Shown here: in pieces, positions 39,581 through 45,481 of the stretch | Layout: each line of letters starts with the position of its first letter | How positions within the stretch are numbered: position 1 is the stretch's first letter | Assembly (NCBI GenBank): GCA_028554645.1 | Contig: JAQOOI010000003.1 | Span: 1 to 45,481 of the forward strand | DNA length: 45,481 bases | DNA from: Omphalotus guepiniiformis | Taxonomy: Eukaryota > Basidiomycota > Agaricomycetes > Agaricales > Omphalotaceae | Reading direction: 5' to 3' | Position numbers and translations under genes: made by a program | The notes under the pieces: generated by a model | What the model was told of the DNA's origin: nothing | The model's database searches: none | Seen by the model: the letters and a program-made list of their open reading frames with translations, nothing else

Positions 39581-39696
39581 TATTTGTACTCTGCTTAATT
39601 GGCACCTGACAAACTCAGGGTCTATTTTGATGCCTTCCGTTTGGCGCCGGGGCCCCTTGTCACCGCCCTGGCGGTTTTATTGTGTTGGTCAGTGAC

Positions 39697-40130
39697 GCAC
39701 TCCCGCGGCCCATGAGTTTTGCCTGCTAGAATTGTGTTTGCATGCAATTTGCCTGCTAAAATTGCGTTTGAATTTGCATGAAATTTGCCTGCTAAAATTG
39801 TGTTCCAATTTGCACAAGTATCAATCAGGTGGTTTGCAGTATGTAGTACACTATATAGCAAATACAGTGTTCAACTACACAGGTGATCGGCTGTCCTGTA
39901 TGGTATTTGCACTGTTTAAAAAACTAACTAACTATCTAACTTATGACCCATTCTTTTACGGGCAACCTATTGTGTCCTGAGTAATAATTTTCGCCGTGTG
40001 CAGAACGGTGCACAGTCTGAGCAGGTATGAGTACGCAAATTGTGTACCAAGGAGAACAGTGCACAGTCTGAGCAAGTATGAGTACGCAAATTGTTGTACC
40101 CAAGGAGAACCTCATGGGCCGCGGGAGTGC
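39697..40130. mobile_element. 434-bp element with perfect 20-bp terminal inverted repeats
   Basis: GCACTCCCGCGGCCCATGAG at 39697-39716 is the exact complement of 40111-40130. Inside are three roughly 35-bp tandem units (TTTGCCTGCTA(A/G)AATTG, 39718-39805) and two roughly 50-bp units (GTGCACAGTCTGAGCA...GTACGCAAATTGT, about 40008-40096). A degenerate third copy of the terminus follows at about 40149-40170. No coding capacity. It is probably a MITE or foldback element; I see no clear target-site duplication. Confidence 0.65.
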
Positions 40131-40169
40131 GCCGTGTAACCACATCTCCTCATGGCCTGCGGGACTGCG

Positions 40170-40555
40170 CTGGCACACTCCTACCATCATTCACCTCTTG
40201 ATTAGACAGTAAGTATATTCAGAAGCTATCCGTCAATTGCTTTCCTTTCAGCACTTTCAGCATTGCAAAACTGGCTTTATATATAGCCTTTGCATTTGAG
40301 ATGGGTACATGCAATAATGCTGAGTTGGAGCATTGCTTCATTGTTTCTGTCAGCAATCGCCTGCGCTTCAATCAACTCCCTTGGCGCTAAGCCAGATTAG
40401 GTGGGAGCAAACTCTGCTTTTGGCCACAAGTATTTCAAATGCGGACCAGCATTTCCGGGTACTCCAAAATATGTATAAGTATTCAGACCTCATCCCCTAA
40501 AATCACCCCCCCCCCCCCCCAATGAGCTCTCCTTCACATTCAGTCTCCGGTCTCC
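40170..40555. other. Intergenic with a C14 run
   Basis: Unique sequence with no exon signal; a run of about 14 C lies at 40506-40520. Confidence 0.45.
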
Positions 40556-43500
40556 TTCACAGTCTCCCAATCCTGGCGAACAGCCAGCTCTCGTTCACCA
40601 ACAGCAGGTCAGTCTCACTGAATTTATTGATGGGCTGGATGCCTGCCGTGATTCTATGATACCAGGTGGTGACCTGTCGATTCCTTGGGACCAGTTTGAT
40701 ATGCGCTCGGTCCAGACATATATTAACCTGGTGCTTTCTGGCACCACCGGCGGCTCTACCACTACTCAATACGATATTCTTCAAGTCGGTGATCCGAACA
40801 ACTTAGTTGAAATTCGGAAGGCCGCCTCGTACAGGACGCGGACTCGGCGCTCATTTTCGCTGTCGATTTTCCGTGGCAGGCAGCATTCGATGTGTATACC
40901 ACCTACCGTCAGTACAAATCGCTCGGAGCACATCTCCATGCCACAGTTAGCTTTGAGGTAAGTGTGGTTCCCCCTTTTGACCCTAAACCCAGATTCAAAC
41001 CTTACCAACCACAGGATCCAGATTAATGCAGGTGCTAGCATTGAACGGGACCCTGGAAACGATCCCAATGTCCACTGGGGGGTCTGCGGAGACAGCGGTC
41101 GGAAACTATATCTATCTCATGCTTCCGAATGCTAAGGAGAATTAGAGGACGAAGCCATTATTCATACTGCACTGTATGATGCTGGGTACCAGGCAGCCAG
41201 GCAGCATATGCCAGACAGCGCTGCCACTTGGAGTTCCTACATACACGTCCGAAGCGCACCGCTCTCGCGGTTTCAACCCGCGAGCGCGCATGAGCGAATC
41301 GCGGAAGTCCATTCCATTCTTCGCGGCACAGTTTGTTCGCTGACAGCTGTGCTCGATTCGGTAGCGCAACATGATTGGGGGCGCTCCGCATACTGGTTCA
41401 TCCAAAATCCGCGGTGCGAAAGATACCACTCGCCATGAGGGCAATGGGAATAGCCTGCGAGTATGGGTAAATGACATGCCTTCGGCATGTGGACATCTCC
41501 CTCGCTGTAATCTTTGTGGATGTTGCTACGGAGATACATCTACCTGCTGGCTGGTCATGCATGCCAGCCCCGTGCTTATGGCGCACATGAGAGACTCGCC
41601 CTGAAACTCTGGGGCATCGACTCCACCATGTTCAACTCTGGAAGCTACGAGGTCGATCTCTGGGCTGGGTGCAGTGATATTGCAGGTTTCAGGTGCAACT
41701 ATAAGAACCCAGTCACTGCCAACCATATTTTCATACACCCAAGTGTTACACCACAGACAAGTTTCAGACCATACCCATCTTGGTTCCAGTCAGTACAACG
41801 CAATGCATCTGAGAGGTGGTGATGTCCTCAAAATGAAAGGTCCAGAACCTGACAGTGTTCCCCAATGTATTCATATGGTCTATGCTGCACTGTGCGGACA
41901 ATCAGCAGGCCCGGGACACCCTCGGTGTTGAGGTGTGAAGCGCGTGTGCCTCTTGGGCACGTTGAATCGGTCCAGATGAATTGACCTTCGACGTGAGGAC
42001 TTTGAAGACTGTGTTCATGTGATAGACACTAGTACTGTCTGGTGAGCTCATTCTATGTCATGTTATCTGGCTATTCACATAGTTGCCTGTAGGGCTTGGC
42101 GGATTCATCGCCTAACGGCGTGCATGATGCTGCTCCGATATGCCGCCGGCGTCCGACGGGATGTCCGAAAGGAACCTGAGCCACTGACCTTAGTGGCAGG
42201 AGCCATCTATCTGTTCAACACCATTCATTCCCGTCCGGGCACAATGCAGTGGGACCGGCACCTCTGCCGTGTCATCTTCCCCCATGTCAGTGTGGAGGAG
42301 GACCCTGCCAATCGGGACCTGATGTTCACCATGCCCTCCAGGGACGACGACGAAGTGCCTGCAATCCCCCGCGGTGCTATCTTCTTCCCTCAGATTATCT
42401 ATCCAGAGCCACATGTAAACTGATTCATTGCGGTTCAGGTATTGGGGTTTTGAGCTCTCCACTGCCTCCCTGGCTAAATTTTTTGGTATGAAATGGGACA
42501 CAATGACTGGGTTGTTTACCCACCTGGACCTTGTCCGACCGGCATGCCACGGGACATCTGTCAAAGCGTCCGGGAAAACGCACGCTTGGCTATTGCCACG
42601 CGTGCCCTCACTCTACCATCCGGCATGGCTTCGTTTATGGTCTCACGCACACCGCCCCCAATCGAGCTAGCTCCGGATGCCCCGTCGGGAAATGATGCGC
42701 GGGGAGGATGAGAGTGAGCCGCAGATAGACATTGGTCAGCTTTTCATGGAACTCCTGACGCAAGTTGTCGGACGCATCGGCGTCAACAAGGTTGGGCTCC
42801 GGTACCTCAATCTGGACGAGCGGCAGGTTGTTGACGTCGGGCTTCAAACGTTTCCGGGACATGAACCTCTCCACCTATTTCCACACTTACCAGTACCGGC
42901 GTGATGCGGCGGGGTGGGGTCGCATTCGCAACACTTTGTTTCCAGCATTACATGATATGGTCACTTATGCTGAAGGCCAAGGCTGGGCACAGCTCCCAGC
43001 CTTCAAGCAGTATATTTCTCTGAGGACTGATATTGCCATGGGGCCTAAACCCCAGCAACTTCGAGCCCATTCATGACTTTTGCACCAAATTGTTCGACAG
43101 CTTGAAGTGGTTCCCAGCAGTTACCAAAGACAAACTCCACTCTTACCGATTGTCTGGGGCACCAGTGTGAGACCACATTATATGTTGGATCTCTGGTACC
43201 AAAGAATGGGGTAGTGATCCTGCTGAATCCTCGCTTCAAGGACAAGGTCACCACCTTGCCACATCCGACCGCCAACCCTGGATGACGCTGCTAGGGAGGC
43301 CCGTCATCTTCAGCGGGAGCAACGCCGGGAGGCGATGCGCAATCATCAAATCGGAGCACCAGAGCTCCTTGGACAGGCTGTTGGGGAATATGATGGTGAG
43401 AGTGACCCAGAAGAGGAGCGGCAACCATTGGGACCGCCAGGACCGGGACCTAGTCCACTTATATCGTACCCTGGCGTTAAGATACAAGGGTGGTCGTATG

Positions 43501-43620
43501 TTGGTCGCCCCTGCGCGTGCCCCTGCCAGAGTGGGGGCCGCCGCAGCCATCAACGAAAATGGGTGGCGGTGATTGACGACTCTGAGAGAGGGTGCCCGGC
43601 CGGTATCAAGGAAGCATGAC
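40556..43620 (+). pseudogene. Heavily decayed long reading frame, unknown family
   Basis: Protein-like segments run in order along the plus strand in changing frames. Examples: SLTEFIDGLDACRD near 40610, FAVDFPWQAAFDVYTTYRQY near 40855, NDPNVHWGVCGDSG near 41065, FNSGSYEVDLWAG near 41640, MQWDRHLCRVIFPHVSVEED near 42245, FMELLTQVVGRIGVNKVGLR near 42745, STYFHTYQYRRDAAGWGRIR near 42865, and an acidic Pro-rich end near 43380-43460. Breaks include shifts near 40815 and 41015, an in-frame TAA near 41133, and several more between 41440 and 42860. Typical fungal introns remain (GTAAGT at 40958 to ACCACAG at 41014; GTGAGC near 42041 to CACATAG). I do not recognise the family. It could be an old single-copy gene, part of a transposon, or a captured virus-like structural gene; nothing seen decides between these. 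Confidence 0.55.
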
Positions 43621-43681
43621 TCATGTGCCTTATGTGCCATTTGTCCTGGTAATCAGAGATAGTAGTGAAGTTAGTTTAGTT
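43621..43681. other. Short spacer before the TIR element
   Basis: No feature seen; listed to join the decayed frame and the element that follows. Confidence 0.4.
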
Positions 43682-44122
43682 TCGAAGCCCTCCTAGTCCA
43701 TACCTCTCCGTGGAGCTCCGAGAGTATGGGTTATGGGGGAGTATGGGTGAGTAGGGAGATGACGTAAAAACATTGATACCACAAAAAAGCATGTTATTTG
43801 CATAGATTGAATTATCATGTGTCCTTGAATTACTGATTGGCTATGTACAAGAGAAATACTGGGTGATATGAGTATTCAACAATGGAACAAGTTTCTGCTA
43901 TAGATGTGTGATGACCAAATGTGGCGGAGAAGACTTTCCAGCTTAGCCAGAGGAATATGCGTTCATGTGCATTGAAATTAATGGTCAGATCACTTGGTCT
44001 CAACAGATTTTCTCCCTGCTACTTAGTATGATCCTATGGCAACGGATGACGTTAATCATAGTTTCTATAGTAGGGAGGGTAATTAATGGGTGGATAGGGC
44101 TATGGGACTAGGAGGGCTTCGA
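43682..44122. mobile_element. 441-bp element with perfect 18-bp terminal inverted repeats
   Basis: TCGAAGCCCTCCTAGTCC at 43682-43699 is the exact complement of 44105-44122. The interior is non-coding and AT-rich in the middle. Size and structure fit a MITE. No target-site duplication is obvious, since the flanks GTTTAGTT and CTGTATG differ. Confidence 0.65.
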
Positions 44123-45481
44123 CTGTATGTCTACACGAAAAAACGGCACAGTAGACTGAAGGGTCAGTCTACCAGGCCTTTTTGAAAGTGTTGAGCCAGT
44201 TATGCCAGCTTGACCTTTGTTGCTGGCAGTTGGCACGAACACTCGGACTCCTGGTTTTTTCCACGAGGCGAGCGAAGAGGCCCCACCGCGGCATGCCGTG
44301 TCTTGCCCTACAAAAACCAAACAATCTGGTTTTGGGACCACGTGTTTGAGGTCCAGCCTGGGGCGTTGTCGGCGGCTGGCCTCCGGCGGGGGGACTCCTA
44401 CGGGGGCTCCACCTGCCGGGAGGGTTGGGGGGTTGGCTCGGACCACCGGGGCCGGGGTGGGAAACTCGGCTGGGCACCAGTCGTCTCTGGAGTGGGGTTA
44501 CTCCTGGTCCCGGCTCTCCTGCCCATAGGCGATATCACTGCCACAACTGCATTTCTCCAGCAACGAGTATCGATCGACGAAACTCCCCGTTTCTCACCAA
44601 TGATTTTTGAATGGATTTTGAGGTGGAAGACTATGGAAGGTAGTGGTTAGAGGTTCAAGAGGTGTTCTTAGTTATGCATCAATCCAATTCTCGATATTTA
44701 ACAACAAACAAAAAAAAAAAAAAACCCCCCTAGCAGCAAATCAGTACAAGCCATCGTAAACAGTGATGTTTTCGTTGTTGTTGGCGTTGTCGTAGTCTCC
44801 ATCCTAGTCTAGTTTCAAACCACGCCATCATAGCCGTTGCGCACCAGTTACATCTTTTGCGGAGGTTATTGCTGAAATCACATGTGTCACGTGGCAAACA
44901 TTATTAGGTCTATTAGCCCCTAACCCAATAACCCAATAGTCTCCAAGTGCATTGCTTAGCTGTAGTATACAATTTGAGTGTAGCTCTACCGTACAAGGCA
45001 GTTTGTGCCAGTGCCTATCCTGGAGTATTGGCGGAGGCCTTCCGGAGCACGCCCTCGGCTCTCGGAACAACATTCACAGATTGTGTACTGCCTGCGGGGG
45101 GCCTCATGAATGAACGTGTGAACTTCCCCGTGTCAACAACTTCTGGGTTGGAGCCAGGACCAGGACAATCATGTTCGTGTATGCCACAGCGAAGACACTG
45201 CCTGCTGGTGGCAGTGCACCAAACGTGCGCACGGCCTCAGAGGCCTCCTGTGCTGAGTTTCTGTGTGAGGAAGAGAGCTCCAGTGAGTTCCCGAACCCCG
45301 TGCACAAATTGTGTACTACCCAGCCTGCTCCTATGCCTTGGGATGACAAAAAAGACTGGGCACAAATTCAGAGGAAATTTCCAAGACTCAGCGCTGCAGC
45401 CAGCCTCACTGTCACTGTGTGTTGAGTATGTGGAATTAGGCACTGACCATCACCGGAAGGCCCATCCACCTAGAAGCATGA
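44123..45481. other. Right-edge region, no confident gene
   Basis: 44210-44650 is GC-rich and open on both strands (plus: a frame containing GVGLLLVPALLPIGDI, a short hydrophobic stretch; minus: Pro/Arg-rich), which leaves the coding strand undecided. 44697-44728 has an A-rich run followed by C6. 44915-44937 has a degenerate CCCCTAACCCAATAACCC tract. 45171-45425 holds an 84-codon plus-strand frame with no recognised domain; it may be part of a gene running out of the window. Confidence 0.4.

Noticed and set aside
40556..43620. Calling the decayed frame a KDZ transposon or a specific virus gene
   Set aside because: No hallmark motif of either was seen; the evidence supports only an unknown, broken protein gene.
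44108..44477. Pro/Arg-rich minus-strand ORF as a gene
   Set aside because: GC-rich sequence is open on both strands here, with no motif, so the frame cannot be preferred.

Overview
The window looks like nuclear DNA of a filamentous basidiomycete, probably an Agaricomycete. Coding regions are cut by many short introns (about 45-60 bases, GT-AG and a few GC-AG). Typical mushroom-lineage families are present: F-box/LRR-like proteins, an HNH-type protein, a RING finger protein, an APH-like kinase and Zn2Cys6-like proteins. There are no bacterial operons, ribosome binding sites, rRNA genes or CRISPR arrays. I cannot name a genus. Exon models were built by hand from splice signals and reading-frame phase.

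Layout. 1-5.7 kb: the end of an ORF, an Arg/Ser-rich minisatellite region, a decayed coiled-coil gene, an F-box-like pseudogene, and a six-exon Cys-rich gene that appears frameshifted in its last exon. 5.7-9.2 kb: an intact acidic five-exon gene, a rearranged relic of a gene pair, and a six-exon RING finger gene with a Lys-Gly tail. 11-15.1 kb: an intact divergent pair (membrane-anchored APH-like kinase and a conserved partner) and an intact F-box/LRR-like gene. 15.3-18.1 kb: a small Zn2Cys6-like coiled-coil gene, then a short divergent pair. 18.1-29.9 kb: repeat-dominated, with a 152-bp satellite, AGTACCGCTC-rich tracts, telomere-like CCCCTAA tracts and three diverged repeat units each carrying a tRNA-like head. 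This stretch is interrupted by one intact HNH-type gene (22.3-23.8 kb).

29.9-39.5 kb: the most coherent block. Three intact minus-strand paralogues (433, 394 and 426 aa) each have three exons, with introns in the same phases at equivalent places. Each has an N-terminal Pro/acidic leader, a charged coiled coil, a Zn2Cys6-pattern cluster and a second helical region. They share TATA-box and TGTTTGG upstream elements. A broken inverted fragment of the middle copy lies between them and is split by a 104-bp inverted-repeat element. Two further genes lie in the block: one with a PD...ExK-like pattern and a small one that may start with an ATG-only exon.

39.6-45.5 kb: two short elements with perfect 18-20 bp terminal inverted repeats, and a roughly 3-kb heavily decayed reading frame of unknown family. 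The likely novel biology is the Zn2Cys6/coiled-coil array and the divergent kinase pair, which was duplicated and collapsed elsewhere in the window. Their functions are not established by anything seen here.
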